From contig NZ_JADOER010000005.1 in the NCBI RefSeq assembly GCF_018739865.1, positions 127,815-191,814 on the forward strand: a stretch of DNA of 64,000 nucleotides. Reading direction: 5' to 3'. Position 1 is the stretch's first letter. Each line of letters begins with the position of its first letter. Below the pieces are notes generated by a model. It did no database searches. It saw only the letters and a list, made by a program, of their open reading frames with translations, and had not been told where the DNA came from. The position numbers and the translations under genes were made by a program. Shown here in pieces: positions 42,576-52,855 of this stretch. The stretch comes from Leptothoe kymatousa TAU-MAC 1615 (GTDB taxonomy: Bacteria > Cyanobacteriota > Cyanobacteriia > Phormidesmidales > Phormidesmidaceae).

Positions 42576-43649
42576 CTAGGTCCACTGGGTTGGGGCCATA
42601 TCGGACGGCACCAGGTTGGGGAAAGGTTCAGGCTCGGGGATTTCCTCTTTGGGTGCGGTTTCCTCTAGCAAGTCCCAAATCACCTGGAGCAGTTCATTCA
42701 ACCCTCGACGGCTAACGGCAGAAATACCAAAGATGCGATCGCAGCCGCTTCTGGCCATCAGTTCTTCGGTCACAATTTCCAGCTCATCCTCAGGCACCGC
42801 ATCCACCTTATTCAGGGCCAGCAGCTGGGGACGATCCGCCAACCCATGGCCATAGGCCACTAGCTCCTGCTGAATCGTGTGATAGTGCTCAATCGGATCC
42901 AGGGTAGTGATGTCGATGACATGGAGCAACAGTCGGGTACGCTCAATGTGACGCAGAAATTCATGGCCTAGGCCCGCCCCTGCATGGGCCCCTTCAATCA
43001 GTCCTGGAATATCAGCAAATACGGTGCCGTCGCCATTGGGACGACGCACCACCCCCAAATTGGGCACCAGGGTGGTGAAGGGATAGTCGGCCACCTTAGG
43101 TTTTGCCGCCGACAGGGCAGAAATCAGCGTAGATTTTCCCGCATTGGGTAGGCCAATGATGCCCACCTCAGCCAACAGCTTTAGCTCCAGGCGAATGCGG
43201 CGCTCCTCACCGGGAAGACCAGGCAAACAGGCCTCCGGTGCCCGATTGCGATTACTCAAAAAATGCTCATTGCCGACGCCCCCTTTGCCCCCGGCTGCCA
43301 CCCGCAGAGTGTCGCCTTCTTTAATTAAGTCCCCTAGCAATTCATCGGTGTCGGCATCGTAAATCATGGTGCCGCAGGGGACTTCCACAATCAGGTCCTT
43401 ACCCGTGGCACCGGTCATACTCTTAGGGCCACCCCGAGCACCATGATCGGCCCGAAACCGGTGGGCGTAGCGAAAGTCCAGCAGGGTTTGTAGATTGGTA
43501 ACCGCCTTCAGCACCACCGACCCACCATGGCCACCATTACCGCCGGAAGGACCGCCCGTGGGCACATACTTCTCTCGCCGAAAGGCCACCAGACCGTCGC
43601 CACCGTCCCCCCCGTGCACATTAACTTCTGCTTGATCGATAAATTGCAT
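42576..43649 (-). CDS. obgE: Obg GTPase
   Basis: 357 residues. The glycine-rich Obg fold occupies 1-155 ([39 protein letters not shown]). The G domain has G1 [10 protein letters not shown]2/G3 YPFTTL and [11 protein letters not shown]4 LNKVD. The C-terminal tail is short and acidic. It assists 50S ribosome assembly and the stringent response. The length is usual for cyanobacterial ObgE. Confidence 0.96.
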   Translation of the reverse strand: MQFIDQAEVNVHGGDGGDGLVAFRREKYVPTGGPSGGNGGHGGSVVLKAVTNLQTLLDFRYAHRFRADHGARGGPKSMTGATGKDLIVEVPCGTMIYDADTDELLGDLIKEGDTLRVAAGGKGGVGNEHFLSNRNRAPEACLPGLPGEERRIRLELKLLAEVGIIGLPNAGKSTLISALSAAKPKVADYPFTTLVPNLGVVRRPNGDGTVFADIPGLIEGAHAGAGLGHEFLRHIERTRLLLHVIDITTLDPIEHYHTIQQELVAYGHGLADRPQLLALNKVDAVPEDELEIVTEELMARSGCDRIFGISAVSRRGLNELLQVIWDLLEETAPKEEIPEPEPFPNLVPSDMAPTQWT

Positions 43650-43814
43650 GGGAGGGGATCGGCTAACAAATGAAACAGCTCAGGGCAGTAAAGAGGTGGG
43701 GTAATCGGGTGTGGGGATAAACGGCACTCTCTTTATCTGGGAATCTCTATTTCAGCACAGAACGGTCTACCGGTGGTTAACACCCGCTAACACGGTCCAC
43801 ACCTGGGCAAGTCC

Positions 43815-44285
43815 CTAAAGCTGTCTGGCTATCTCTGATTGTATCTGTTCAGCTAATGCCTGATCGTCGCGATGGTTCTTGGTGATGACGTTAAATTTTT
43901 CTGTGGTCAGGCCACTGTTTTCGACGATCTGCTTCGCATCGTTGCAATAGTTGATCACCAGACGACGCACCTGGGAGCGCACCGTGCGGGGCAGGGTCTT
44001 CAAATTCAAACCATCGGCATTAAAACAGCGCAGATCGTGGCGGGTGACATCTTCCTTCGCAATGGTCATCAGGTCGCTCACATCCTCATAAGCCTGAATG
44101 CGAATTTCTTCGATGGCCAACACAGCCATGGCATAGCTGCCAATTTCTTCATCGGTAAAGTTTTGGGCATGGCCGCTTTGCCATAGGCTCGACAGGGGCA
44201 GCCATATACTTGTCAAAAGCGTGACACCGAGTAGCCAACGCCGTTGACGAGGCCAGTTATAACTAGAGCGACGAAAAAGCATCAT
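43815..44285 (-). CDS. DUF4168 exported protein
   Basis: 156 residues from ATG 44285 (or the adjacent ATG 44282). The basic N-terminus and a hydrophobic stretch ending in SGHAQ at about 38-41 form a signal peptide. The rest fits DUF4168: YAMAVLAIEEIRIQAYEDVS, CFNADGLN with a paired C in VINYCNDAKQIVENSGLTTE, then FNVIT and a D-x-x-L-A-x-x-I-Q ending. The function of this cyanobacterial periplasmic family is not known. Confidence 0.85.
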   Translation of the reverse strand: MMLFRRSSYNWPRQRRWLLGVTLLTSIWLPLSSLWQSGHAQNFTDEEIGSYAMAVLAIEEIRIQAYEDVSDLMTIAKEDVTRHDLRCFNADGLNLKTLPRTVRSQVRRLVINYCNDAKQIVENSGLTTEKFNVITKNHRDDQALAEQIQSEIARQL

Positions 44286-44349
44286 GGCAATACTCAGTAA
44301 AACCTGACCAATTTTGCCTTAGAAATGCAAGAAACGGCAGGGTGCACCC

Positions 44350-45336
44350 TTAAATTGGCCTAAAACAATCCGCCAATTGCATGACTTTAGTATGTAGAGT
44401 CACGGTCTCTGGAGCCCCTCGTTTAAGCTCATATTCTAGTGCCAACAGTAGTTTCAGGGCACTTTTCAACTGGGGCAGTGAGACATTACGGATTTCTTTT
44501 TGCAAAAAATAAATCCGTTTGGGGTTACCGACATCGGCCGCCTGGGCAATGGTGCGGGTATCCCGTTCGCCACTGTCGGTCATGAGTTTGACCCAAAGCC
44601 AGGTGCGAAATTGCCCGACCAAGGTGGCCACAATGCGCAGGGCGGGTTCATTCCGCTCTAAGAGTTCGGTAATCAGGGTGAGGGCCCGATCGGTTTGGCC
44701 CTGGCGCAGGGCGGCAGCCAGCTGCAAACTACTTTGGGTGCTCGTGGCAACCAGGTCAGTCACAGCATCCGGCGGGAGGGCCACTTTGGGTTCGACCCAA
44801 TAGGTTTTCAGTTTTTCCAACTCGTTGTAGAGACGACGGGTATCGGCCCCGATGGCTTCTGCTAACAGGGAAGCGGCGGCAGGGGTGAGCTGCAGCCCAA
44901 CATCCTTAGCAACCTGGTAAACCTGATGCTCAATTTGCTCGATCTTCCAAGGGGGAATGGTGGCAAACTCACGAATATCGGCGTGTTTTTTGAGCAGTTT
45001 CGTGGATTTGAGCCGACCGTCGGGCTTGTTACCACTGGTGAATAACAGAATGGAACTATCGGGAATGTTGGGCAGTGTGCGCTCTAATTCGGCCAGCAGC
45101 GCGGCAGAACAACGCTGACACACGGAGGTATCCGCCAACCAGACCACCCGCTTTCCCATGCCAAATGGGGGGGTCATGGCCTGGTTTAGCCCCTGCATAA
45201 CGGCATCGGATTGCTCGGGGGGAATCTTTTCGTAGTTGAAGCTAGACCAGTCGGCATCAAGGTTGCGATCGCACAGCGTTTTCACCGCCTTTTTCATCCG
45301 AAACTCATCGGCTCCCCAAAAGAAATAAACCGGCAT
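44350..45336 (-). CDS. holA: DNA polymerase III delta subunit
   Basis: 328 residues. The N-terminus MPVYFFWGADEFRMKKAV, the LLFTSGNKPDGR strand and the C-terminal part QLKSALKLLLALEYELKRGA identify HolA, the clamp-loader subunit that opens the sliding clamp. As usual for HolA, it has an AAA+ fold without a functional P-loop. It lies upstream (in genome order after) ftsY on the same strand but with 80 nt between, so co-transcription is possible. Confidence 0.92.
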   Translation of the reverse strand: MPVYFFWGADEFRMKKAVKTLCDRNLDADWSSFNYEKIPPEQSDAVMQGLNQAMTPPFGMGKRVVWLADTSVCQRCSAALLAELERTLPNIPDSSILLFTSGNKPDGRLKSTKLLKKHADIREFATIPPWKIEQIEHQVYQVAKDVGLQLTPAAASLLAEAIGADTRRLYNELEKLKTYWVEPKVALPPDAVTDLVATSTQSSLQLAAALRQGQTDRALTLITELLERNEPALRIVATLVGQFRTWLWVKLMTDSGERDTRTIAQAADVGNPKRIYFLQKEIRNVSLPQLKSALKLLLALEYELKRGAPETVTLHTKVMQLADCFRPI

Positions 45337-45416
45337 TTACATTCCCATCACCCATAGTCACAACAGACTTGCACCACCCATAGCGATCGCTTGCTGGGTT
45401 GCCCCATGGCCCCAAG

Positions 45417-47081
45417 CTATCCGTCTAGCAAGGCTTCGACAAATTCGTAGCTAGAGAAGGGGCGCAGGTCTTCGATGCCTTCCCCGGCACCGATAAACCG
45501 AATCGGTAGGCCCAGCTGTTGCACCACCGCCAGGGCCACACCGCCCTTGGCCGTACCATCCAGCTTGGTCAGCACCACACCGCTGAGGTTGGCCGCTTCC
45601 GAAAACACCTTGGCCTGACGGACACCGTTTTGGCCCAAGGTAGCATCCAGGACGAGCAACGCTTCCACCTGGGAATCGGGCGCTTTTTTATCCACAATCC
45701 GCCGGATTTTAGAAAGCTCATCCATCAGGTTTTTCTTATTTTGCAAACGACCGGCGGTATCAACGAGCAATAATTCTGTATTGCGCGATTTGGCCGCTGC
45801 GATCGCATCAAACACCACCGCCGCCGGGTCCGTATTCGCGCCGGGGTTGGCAATTACCTCCACACCACTGCGGGCCCCCCACACCTTCACCTGCTCCACC
45901 GCCGCCGCCCGGAACGTATCCGCCGCCGCAATCAAACAGTTGTAACCAGACTTTTTCGCAATATGGGTGAGCTTACCAATGGTGGTGGTCTTACCCGCAC
46001 CGTTTACCCCCACCATCAGCCAAATGTTGAGGACCTCCGCCTCCGGTACAAAGGTTAAATTGTGGTCACCCTCCAGCGGGCTATCCAGCATGTCTCGCAG
46101 CAGCTTTTTCAGGTAACGAATGGCCACATCGGGGGGTAGCGTTTCGGTGCGCATTTTGTCCTGGAGCGCCTCGATGATCACATCCGTCGCCGCCACCCCC
46201 ACATCGGCCTGGAGCAGCAGCGCTTCAATTTCATAAATGGCATCCTCATTCAGAGGCCCCTGGCCGACCACCGACTTTAGCTGGTTAACCAATCCGCGCC
46301 GGGTCTTACCCAACCCCTGCCGCAGCTGATTGAGCCAGGTAATTTCCTCCAACGAAATCTCATCGGGCCGTCTTCCCTGGGAGGCCAACACCTCCGCTGA
46401 CCACAAAAAGGCTTCGTCCAAATCCACATCGGGCATCACCAAAGCCGCTTCCGGCTCTGCATCCGCTTCCGGCTCGGGCTCGGGCTCAGCAATGGCCGTT
46501 TCCTTGAGCTTAGCTAGACGCGCCTCCCGCTCCGCCTCAGCCGCCTTCGCCCAAAATGGGGCAGCCACAGAGTCCGCTGGCACCTCCTCGGCAGCGTCTG
46601 CCGCATCTTCGCCGTCTGCCTCACGTTCACTCCCTTCGGCCGCCGCCATCGGTTCTGGGGCAGTGGTTGCTGTGATCTCCTCAGGGGCTATGGGCCCAGA
46701 TGGATCGGTGGCTGGGGCCGCCTCAACGGGTTCTGCCGCGGAAGCAGCCGCCGCCGCAGGCTCCGCAGGGCCAGTTGCGCCAGTCGCCTTAGAATCTGCG
46801 GCAACGGGTTCCACCGCCGCAGGTTCAGCCGGGACTTCGGGCGCTTCGGGCGCTTCGGGCGCTTCAGGCGCTTCGGGCTCCACCGTTTCCTGTTGCTGCT
46901 GAATATTTTGATAGGCAGCCTTGGCCCAGGCTAGATAGTCTTCCGCACTGGCCGGAGCCTCGCCATCTTCCGCAGCAGCCTCTTCAGCACTGGCATCCGC
47001 CCCCTGGCTTTCATCTACCTTTTTTTCCTCATCATCCGAGGATTCATCATAGCTACGGCGAAACCAGTTAAAAGAAGACAT
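45417..47081 (-). CDS. ftsY: Signal recognition particle receptor FtsY
   Basis: 554 residues. The first 220 are an acidic, Ala/Glu/Pro-rich A domain, longer than usual, including EAPEAPEAPEAPEVPAEP encoded by a 9-bp tandem repeat. The NG domain follows: GVNGAGKTTTIGKL (G1), AADTFRAAAVEQV, VDTAGRLQNKKNLM (G3), LTKLDGTAKGGVAL (G4). FtsY receives SRP-bound ribosomes at the membrane. It is followed upstream in the genome by nusB on the same strand, an order common in cyanobacteria. Confidence 0.97.
   Translation of the reverse strand: MSSFNWFRRSYDESSDDEEKKVDESQGADASAEEAAAEDGEAPASAEDYLAWAKAAYQNIQQQQETVEPEAPEAPEAPEAPEVPAEPAAVEPVAADSKATGATGPAEPAAAAASAAEPVEAAPATDPSGPIAPEEITATTAPEPMAAAEGSEREADGEDAADAAEEVPADSVAAPFWAKAAEAEREARLAKLKETAIAEPEPEPEADAEPEAALVMPDVDLDEAFLWSAEVLASQGRRPDEISLEEITWLNQLRQGLGKTRRGLVNQLKSVVGQGPLNEDAIYEIEALLLQADVGVAATDVIIEALQDKMRTETLPPDVAIRYLKKLLRDMLDSPLEGDHNLTFVPEAEVLNIWLMVGVNGAGKTTTIGKLTHIAKKSGYNCLIAAADTFRAAAVEQVKVWGARSGVEVIANPGANTDPAAVVFDAIAAAKSRNTELLLVDTAGRLQNKKNLMDELSKIRRIVDKKAPDSQVEALLVLDATLGQNGVRQAKVFSEAANLSGVVLTKLDGTAKGGVALAVVQQLGLPIRFIGAGEGIEDLRPFSSYEFVEALLDG
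46836..46876. repeat. 9-bp tandem repeat inside ftsY
   Basis: GGCGCTTCG units are repeated four to five times and encode (E-A-P)n in the acidic N-terminal domain of FtsY. One unit has a single substitution (GGCGCTTCA). The array is in frame, so unit number can vary without breaking the gene. Confidence 0.7.
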
Positions 47082-47209
47082 GGGGAATAAACGTAAAAAT
47101 GATCAGTAGACCGCTAGGAGCAATCGAGTGTAAATGGGGCAGACTTGCCAAACTGGGGGAGTTTTGATGGCAGCCAAGCGGCAAACATGGCCATTGGCTC
47201 TGAAAAAGG

Positions 47210-47893
47210 CTATTGGTCCTCAACCTCTGCATCAGGTAGGCCCAAATCTGGAACTGGGTTCGAGCTTTTTTTACCTTCAATCTGATCGGTCACCCGGCGC
47301 ATCACACCGTTAATAAAGCGATAACCATCCTCATCACTGTATCGTTTGGCGATTTCGATCGCCTCGTCAATGGCAATGCGTTTATCCACTGCCATATACA
47401 TAATTTCAGCTACGGCAATTCTGAGGATGTCGCGATCTACTCGGGCCAAACGCTTCAGGTTCCAGCCCACCATGGCAGCATCCAACTGCTGATCAATGGT
47501 GCTTTGATGTCTATTTAGCTGGGTAATAATCCGCTGGGCATACTCTTGGACATCTTGACGCCCGGCTAACTGTACAAACTCTGGTAGTTCTGTGGCCGCT
47601 CCCAAGCGATTAATGGCCGTTTGCACCTGAGCGATCGCATCTTTTACCGTAGTTTGGGCACTGAGCAAATCACCGGAACGGGTCTCACTATTGAGCAAAT
47701 GGCGATCGCCCCGGGCCAGTTCAGCCGAGGCTGCTTCCAGGGCTTCCTTAACCTCCGCCGTGAGGGCACGAACAGCGCCCGTGAGGAGAGAGTCCACGGA
47801 AGGTGCGGGCTTCTTTTTAGTTTGCTTGGGGTCGTCTGTTAGCTGGCTCATGCCGAGGAGAGCCAGCTCACGAGCAATACGACGAGACTGCAT
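47210..47893 (-). CDS. nusB: Transcription antitermination factor NusB
   Basis: 227 residues. The N-terminus SRRIARELALLGMSQL and the C-terminal block LKRLARVDRDILRIAVAEIM, VDKRIAIDEAIEIAKRY and GYRFINGVM are typical NusB. An insertion of about 60 residues (35-95) between the two halves is usual in cyanobacteria. It joins the rRNA antitermination complex. It ends 128 nt before ftsY and starts 100 nt after the DUF502 stop; all three are probably in one conserved cluster. Confidence 0.94.
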   Translation of the reverse strand: MQSRRIARELALLGMSQLTDDPKQTKKKPAPSVDSLLTGAVRALTAEVKEALEAASAELARGDRHLLNSETRSGDLLSAQTTVKDAIAQVQTAINRLGAATELPEFVQLAGRQDVQEYAQRIITQLNRHQSTIDQQLDAAMVGWNLKRLARVDRDILRIAVAEIMYMAVDKRIAIDEAIEIAKRYSDEDGYRFINGVMRRVTDQIEGKKSSNPVPDLGLPDAEVEDQ

Positions 47894-47993
47894 AGGGGTT
47901 GGAAGTGGGTGGTCTAGCTCAGATATCTTATCAGCCAGTGTAGGAAAGACGGGCGCTACCGCAATGGCAAAAGACGCAGCGACACAGCAGCCC

Positions 47994-48773
47994 TTACCCC
48001 GGCTGATCGATATTAACTAGCTCCACCCTAGTTTCAGGGGGGTCAGTCTGGGTGGACGCAACCGGCTGCGACTCAGCAAAGTCAGTGGCGACATCTTCTG
48101 CCTCACCAGGAGGCAACTGGGCCACAGGTTCTTCATCCTCCACCAGGGCTTCGGCTAAATTAGGGCCGACAATGCCACCGGAAAGCAGCACCTTAAAGGC
48201 TTCCTCAATGGAAATGTCCAGGCTCACCACATCGGTTTCGGGCACCACCGCATACCAACCACTGGTGGGGTTAGGCGTGGTCGGCACAAAAACACTGAGC
48301 ATACTAGAGTCAGGTGTGAGCGATGTGGCTGAGCTGGTGACAAATGCGATCGCCCAAATCCCGCGGCGGGGATACTCCACCAAGACCACCCGCCGAAACT
48401 TGCTCTTGGTGTCCTTGAGGACAGTCTCCAGCAGCTGCTTCAGCGTCTTATACACCGAACCTGCCAGGGGAATCGACTGCAAAATCCGCTCCCCCAGGTC
48501 CAACAGCCAACGCCCGGCAATATTTCGGGCCATCAGACCAATGAGTAAGATAGCCAGCAAGGGCACTGCAAACCCCACCCCCAAATTAAACAGGGCCACT
48601 AGGGCGGGGTGCAGATCGATAAATGGATTTAACTGCTTTGGAAATCGAGTCAGCGCACGAATAACCCAGCTAGCAACCGTAATGGTCAACCAAATGGTTG
48701 TGGCTAGTGGAATAACTACTAGAAGACCTGCAATTAGGTCATTCTTCAAACCTTGCCTAAAGTCTTTTAGCAC
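47994..48773 (-). CDS. DUF502 membrane protein
   Basis: 259 residues. The GTG at 48773 is the start in the frame (MLKDFRQGLKNDLIAGLLVV). Two membrane helices at about 14-38 and 58-84 are followed by the DUF502 signature IPLAGSVYKTLKQLLETVL and FVPTTPNPTSGWY. Plant homologues (LCV/COV1) are Golgi/membrane proteins; the bacterial role is unknown. The C-terminal 50 residues are acidic. It is next to nusB-ftsY, as in other cyanobacteria. Confidence 0.9.
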   Translation of the reverse strand: MLKDFRQGLKNDLIAGLLVVIPLATTIWLTITVASWVIRALTRFPKQLNPFIDLHPALVALFNLGVGFAVPLLAILLIGLMARNIAGRWLLDLGERILQSIPLAGSVYKTLKQLLETVLKDTKSKFRRVVLVEYPRRGIWAIAFVTSSATSLTPDSSMLSVFVPTTPNPTSGWYAVVPETDVVSLDISIEEAFKVLLSGGIVGPNLAEALVEDEEPVAQLPPGEAEDVATDFAESQPVASTQTDPPETRVELVNIDQPG

Positions 48774-48970
48774 GGGCTGACATCTCAGTTAAAGTCGTCG
48801 CAATAAAGGGTTGATTGCAGTGATGCGAATTGGTTTCAGAGAACTATAGTGATTAGCTGTGTCGCTCGTCACTATTTATATCCTAATTTATTTGGGGCAC
48901 ATGACCGGGATCGGTTGAGGTTCGGTTGAGGATAACTGCTATCAACTAAGGACAGCCAGGGGATTGCGGT

Positions 48971-50383
48971 CTAAATTTGCAGCACCCTACGGGCCAAGTT
49001 TAGATAAATCAACACACCGAAGACATCCACCACGGTGGTGATAAACGGTGCTGACATCAGCGCAGGATCAAACCCTAGGCTCTGAAAAAGGATGGGTAAG
49101 GCCGCTCCCGCACTGGACGCCAAAATCGAAATGGCCACTAAACTGCAGCCCACGGACAGGGCCACCCCCAGGCTGATATCGGGCACTAAATAGGCCACCC
49201 CAGTCACCACTAGCCCCAGCATCAACCCCAAAAAGGCACCGGCAATGGCTTCCCGGCGAATCACTTGAAACGCTTCCCTTAGCTTTAGTTCATCGGTGTT
49301 GAGGCCGCGAATCACCACCGTGGATGATTGAGCCCCGACATTCCCCCCCGTGCCAATCAGCAATGGAATAAACGACGCCAGCACTGCCACCTGCTGAATC
49401 AGGCTCTCCTGGCTTTTGATCACAGCGGCGGTAAAGGTATTGGCCACCAGCAAAACGGATAGCCACACCACCCGTTTGCGGGCCACCGTCAGCAGGTTGG
49501 TTTGAAAGTAGTTGTCGCCCCCGGATTGCACCCCACCCAGGGCATAGATATCTTTGGTGGTTTCTTCTTCTAAGATGTCGAGCACATCGTCAACGGTGAT
49601 GATGCCCACCAGGCGCTCCTCGGTATCTACGACCGGCACCGCCAGAAAGTCATATCGCTGGATTAACCGCGCCACTTCTTCTTGGTCAGTCCCGGTATTG
49701 ACCGACACCACCTCCCGGGTCATTAATTCACCGATTGTCTGGTCGGGCTGCCCGGTCACTAGAATGCGCAGGGATAGAATGCCGGTCAGCCGACGGGCGT
49801 GGTCGGTGACGTACAGGTAGTACACCGTTTCACTGACGCTGGCCAGCTTGCGAATATGGCGCAGGGACTGCTCCACCGTCCAGTTTTCTTTCAGGGCGAT
49901 GTACTCGGGGGTCATGGCCCGTCCGGCGGTGCCAGATTCGTACCCCAGCAGCAGGGCGGTGGCTTCGCGTTCTTGGGCGCTGAGCTGTTGGAGCAATTGT
50001 CGGACTACCTTAGCGGGGAGTTCATCGAATAATCGGGCGCGGTCGTCCGGGGACATTTTATCGACAATGTCGATGACGTCCTGGCGCTTAAAGTCTTCAA
50101 CTAGGGTTTGCTGAATACTGGAGTCGAGGTTTTCGTAAACTTCGATGGCTTCGCTTTTGGACAACAGGCGAAAAGCCAATGCCTGCATTGTATCGGGCAA
50201 ACCTTCGATAGCTTCCGCAATATCGGCGGGCTGCACCGGCACCAGCAGTGCCTTAGCGCCGGGATAGTTGTTTTGATCCAGTAGGGCTTGGAGTTGCGAT
50301 CGCACAAGTTCACGCAATTCCTTGCGTGAGAATGATGCAGCGCTAGTGACCTGTTCAGAATCCGTCAAGGAAGCTATGCCCAA
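48971..50383 (-). CDS. mgtE: MgtE-type magnesium transporter
   Basis: 470 residues. The N-terminal MgtE helical domain (VQPADIAEAIEGLP, MSPDDRARLFDELP) is followed by two CBS domains (VVSVNTGTDQEEVARLIQRY and GIITVDDVLDILEEE) and five C-terminal helices with LIGTGGNVGAQSSTVVIRGL, the pore signature. The cytosolic domains sense Mg and close the channel. The frame opens with TTG at 50383; no ATG precedes the conserved domain, so the exact start is uncertain (GTG in RELVRSQL is an alternative). Confidence 0.94.
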   Translation of the reverse strand: MGIASLTDSEQVTSAASFSRKELRELVRSQLQALLDQNNYPGAKALLVPVQPADIAEAIEGLPDTMQALAFRLLSKSEAIEVYENLDSSIQQTLVEDFKRQDVIDIVDKMSPDDRARLFDELPAKVVRQLLQQLSAQEREATALLLGYESGTAGRAMTPEYIALKENWTVEQSLRHIRKLASVSETVYYLYVTDHARRLTGILSLRILVTGQPDQTIGELMTREVVSVNTGTDQEEVARLIQRYDFLAVPVVDTEERLVGIITVDDVLDILEEETTKDIYALGGVQSGGDNYFQTNLLTVARKRVVWLSVLLVANTFTAAVIKSQESLIQQVAVLASFIPLLIGTGGNVGAQSSTVVIRGLNTDELKLREAFQVIRREAIAGAFLGLMLGLVVTGVAYLVPDISLGVALSVGCSLVAISILASSAGAALPILFQSLGFDPALMSAPFITTVVDVFGVLIYLNLARRVLQI

Positions 50384-50463
50384 TCCAGTTGCCTATAGTC
50401 TAGTTGCGGAATGGGTGCAAAACGAAGAAAATCCTACGAAATTTGCAAGTAAAAAGTTTTGCT

Positions 50464-50497
50464 CCATTAGGGGCATTACGTGCAATCCCCCTAATGG
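50464..50497 (-). terminator. Hairpin downstream of prlC
   Basis: CCATTAGGGG pairs perfectly with CCCCTAATGG around a 14-nt loop. On the minus strand it follows the prlC stop by about 28 nt and is followed by a weak U-containing stretch (CTTTTTAC). It may end prlC transcription or form the mgtE leader. Confidence 0.5.
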
Positions 50498-50524
50498 ACA
50501 TCCGCCTAGGCCATGCTCTAGCCG

Positions 50525-52639
50525 TTAAGCCGCCTTCAAGCCACGGTGGCGCAAAAGCGCATCAGTACTAGGTTTGCGGCCACGAAATGCCTGAAAGACA
50601 TCCATGGGATGCTGACTCCCCCCCAGGGCCAGCACCGTATCCCGGAAACGCTGCCCGGTTTCCTGCACCGCTGCTTCATCATCGATCCCCACCTCCTCAA
50701 AGGCCGCAAAGGCATCGGCGCTGAGGACCTCAGCCCAAAAATAGCTGTAGTATCCGGCGGCATAGCCCCCCGCAAAGATATGGCCAAAGCTACACAGGAA
50801 TGCATCTTCCGCCAACGGTGGCAGCACCGCCGTCTTTTGGGCTAAGCGATCGCGCACATCCCAGATAGTCTCATCCCCATCGGGCTGATAGCGAGAATGC
50901 AGCTCCATATCGAGCCAACCAAAATTCACCTGGCGCAAAATAGCATTGCCCGTCATAAAGTTACGTGCCGCCAATAGCTTTTGATAATCAGCTTCTGGTA
51001 GAGGCTCACCGGTTTCATAATGGCGGGCCATTTTGAAGAGGGTGCTACGGTCGTAGCACCAGTTTTCCATAAACTGGCTGGGCAGCTCTACCGCATCCCA
51101 TTCCACATTGTTGATGCCCGCGGCCCCCGGATAGTCCACCTGGGTGAGCATGTGCTGCAAACCATGGCCAAACTCATGGAACAGCGTTTCCACCTCACGG
51201 AAAGTCATCAGACTCGGCTTACCATCCACCGGCGGTGACTGGTTGCACACCAAATACGCCACCGGCAACCGCACCGGCTGATTCGGAGCAGTATGACTGC
51301 GCACAATGCACTCATCCATCCAGGCACCGCCACGCTTTTCCGCCGGACGGCTATAGGGGTCTAAATAGAAGTAGGCCACTGGACTACCCTCGGCGCCATT
51401 AATGGCAAAGTAACGCACATCTGCGTGCCAAACGGGGGCCTGGCCATCGGCCGCCGCAATGGTCACCCCAAAGAGACGATGGGCCAACTCGAACAACCCA
51501 TTGAGCACCTTAGGCAAAGGGAAATAAGGGCGCAGTTCCTCATCATTGAGGTCAAACTCCTTTTCCCGCATCCGCTCGGCCCAAAAAGAAACATCCCATT
51601 GCTTCAGGTCATCGGCTTCTGGAGCATTTTGTTTTTGCGCAAAGGCCTTGAGCTCTGCTAGCTCTTGCACAGCCGATTCATAGCTAGCACTGCGCAGCTC
51701 TTCCATCAAAGACTCCACCGCATCCACCGAGGGGGCCATTTTGCGCGCAATGCTAAGTTCCGCGTAGGTATCAAAGCCCAGCAGCTTCGCCTGCTGTTTT
51801 CTCAACGTTAAGGTTTTATCAATTAGCGGAGAGTTGTTGAGTTCGCCCTCAGAGGCCCGACTGACATAGGCCCGATACAGCTTCTCTCGCAGATCGCGAC
51901 GACGACTATGCTTGAGAAACGGGCCATAGCTGGGGATATCTAGGGTAATGCGCCAGGGACCGGCTTCAGCGGTGGCGGAGTCTTCCCCCCCGGCATCCGG
52001 GGCTGCGTCACGCGCAGCCTGGGCAGCCAAACTCAGTAAACTAGGGGGCAACCCGTCAATCTCTTCTGGGGTGGTTAGGGTCAGGCTAAAGGCTTTAGTG
52101 GCATCCAACACATGGTTGGAAAACTGAGTAGACAATTCGGCTAGCTGCTGCTGAATCTGATTAAAGGCGGCCTTGGCATCGCCCTTTAAACCCACACCAG
52201 ACAGCTCAGCATCTCGAATAGCCGCCTCCACAATGCGCCGCTGTGCAGGGCTCAAACTGGCATCCTGATCTAACGCCTTAAAGCCGTTATAAAATGCTTG
52301 GCTCTGACTTAAACGGGTGGCAAATTGCACCAGCGCAGGCTGAACAGTTTCATAGGCCGCCCGCAACTCAGGACTATTTTTGACTCCCATGAGATGCCCT
52401 AACACACCCCAGGTCCAACCCAACCGTTCGCTTATTTTAGTCAGGGGTTCCGCTAAGCCCTGCCAGGTTGGCGTCATCGACTTTTCCAAAGCTTCTAACG
52501 CTGTGGTCAGGTCATCAAGGAGGGCAGCGACTGCAGACTCGACTTGCTCAGGGCGGAATTGGTCAAACGGTGGCAGACCATAGCCAACAAGGAAAGGGTT
52601 CGTCGCAGGGGAAGCACTGGTAGTTGCCATAGAAGTCAT
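50525..52639 (-). CDS. prlC: Oligopeptidase A (M3 family)
   Basis: 704 residues, usual for M3 oligopeptidases. The zinc motif is LFHEFGHGLQHML, with the distal Glu in GINNVEWDAVELPSQFMENW. The N-terminus NPFLVGYGLPPFDQFRPE matches PrlC. It degrades short peptides, including cleaved signal peptides, in the cytoplasm. The start at 52639 or the second Met (52630) are both possible. Confidence 0.95.
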   Translation of the reverse strand: MTSMATTSASPATNPFLVGYGLPPFDQFRPEQVESAVAALLDDLTTALEALEKSMTPTWQGLAEPLTKISERLGWTWGVLGHLMGVKNSPELRAAYETVQPALVQFATRLSQSQAFYNGFKALDQDASLSPAQRRIVEAAIRDAELSGVGLKGDAKAAFNQIQQQLAELSTQFSNHVLDATKAFSLTLTTPEEIDGLPPSLLSLAAQAARDAAPDAGGEDSATAEAGPWRITLDIPSYGPFLKHSRRRDLREKLYRAYVSRASEGELNNSPLIDKTLTLRKQQAKLLGFDTYAELSIARKMAPSVDAVESLMEELRSASYESAVQELAELKAFAQKQNAPEADDLKQWDVSFWAERMREKEFDLNDEELRPYFPLPKVLNGLFELAHRLFGVTIAAADGQAPVWHADVRYFAINGAEGSPVAYFYLDPYSRPAEKRGGAWMDECIVRSHTAPNQPVRLPVAYLVCNQSPPVDGKPSLMTFREVETLFHEFGHGLQHMLTQVDYPGAAGINNVEWDAVELPSQFMENWCYDRSTLFKMARHYETGEPLPEADYQKLLAARNFMTGNAILRQVNFGWLDMELHSRYQPDGDETIWDVRDRLAQKTAVLPPLAEDAFLCSFGHIFAGGYAAGYYSYFWAEVLSADAFAAFEEVGIDDEAAVQETGQRFRDTVLALGGSQHPMDVFQAFRGRKPSTDALLRHRGLKAA

Positions 52640-52855
52640 ACGTGTCTTTAGGGTGAGAAATCAGGATGCAACCCAGAATTGATTCTTGTTCAGAATTGTT
52701 CTGATTTAGTTCTATTCTAAGGCAGGATTTTATTTTGTGGCAGAGGCGACCGCATCCCAGTTTCTGGACCATAGGTAATGGCAACAGCTACAGCTCAAAA
52801 AAGGCCAAAATTGGGCAAAAACCCAAAAAAATAGAGAATGGCTCTAAACCCTCGC

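Noticed and set aside
46330..46902. 190-residue Ser/Ala-rich ORF on the plus strand
   Set aside because: It is the exact complement of the low-complexity acidic domain of ftsY, a shadow of GC-rich repeats.
50384..50524. Magnesium riboswitch in front of mgtE
   Set aside because: The leader is only about 140 nt to the previous gene and contains a simple hairpin; no M-box features are visible.
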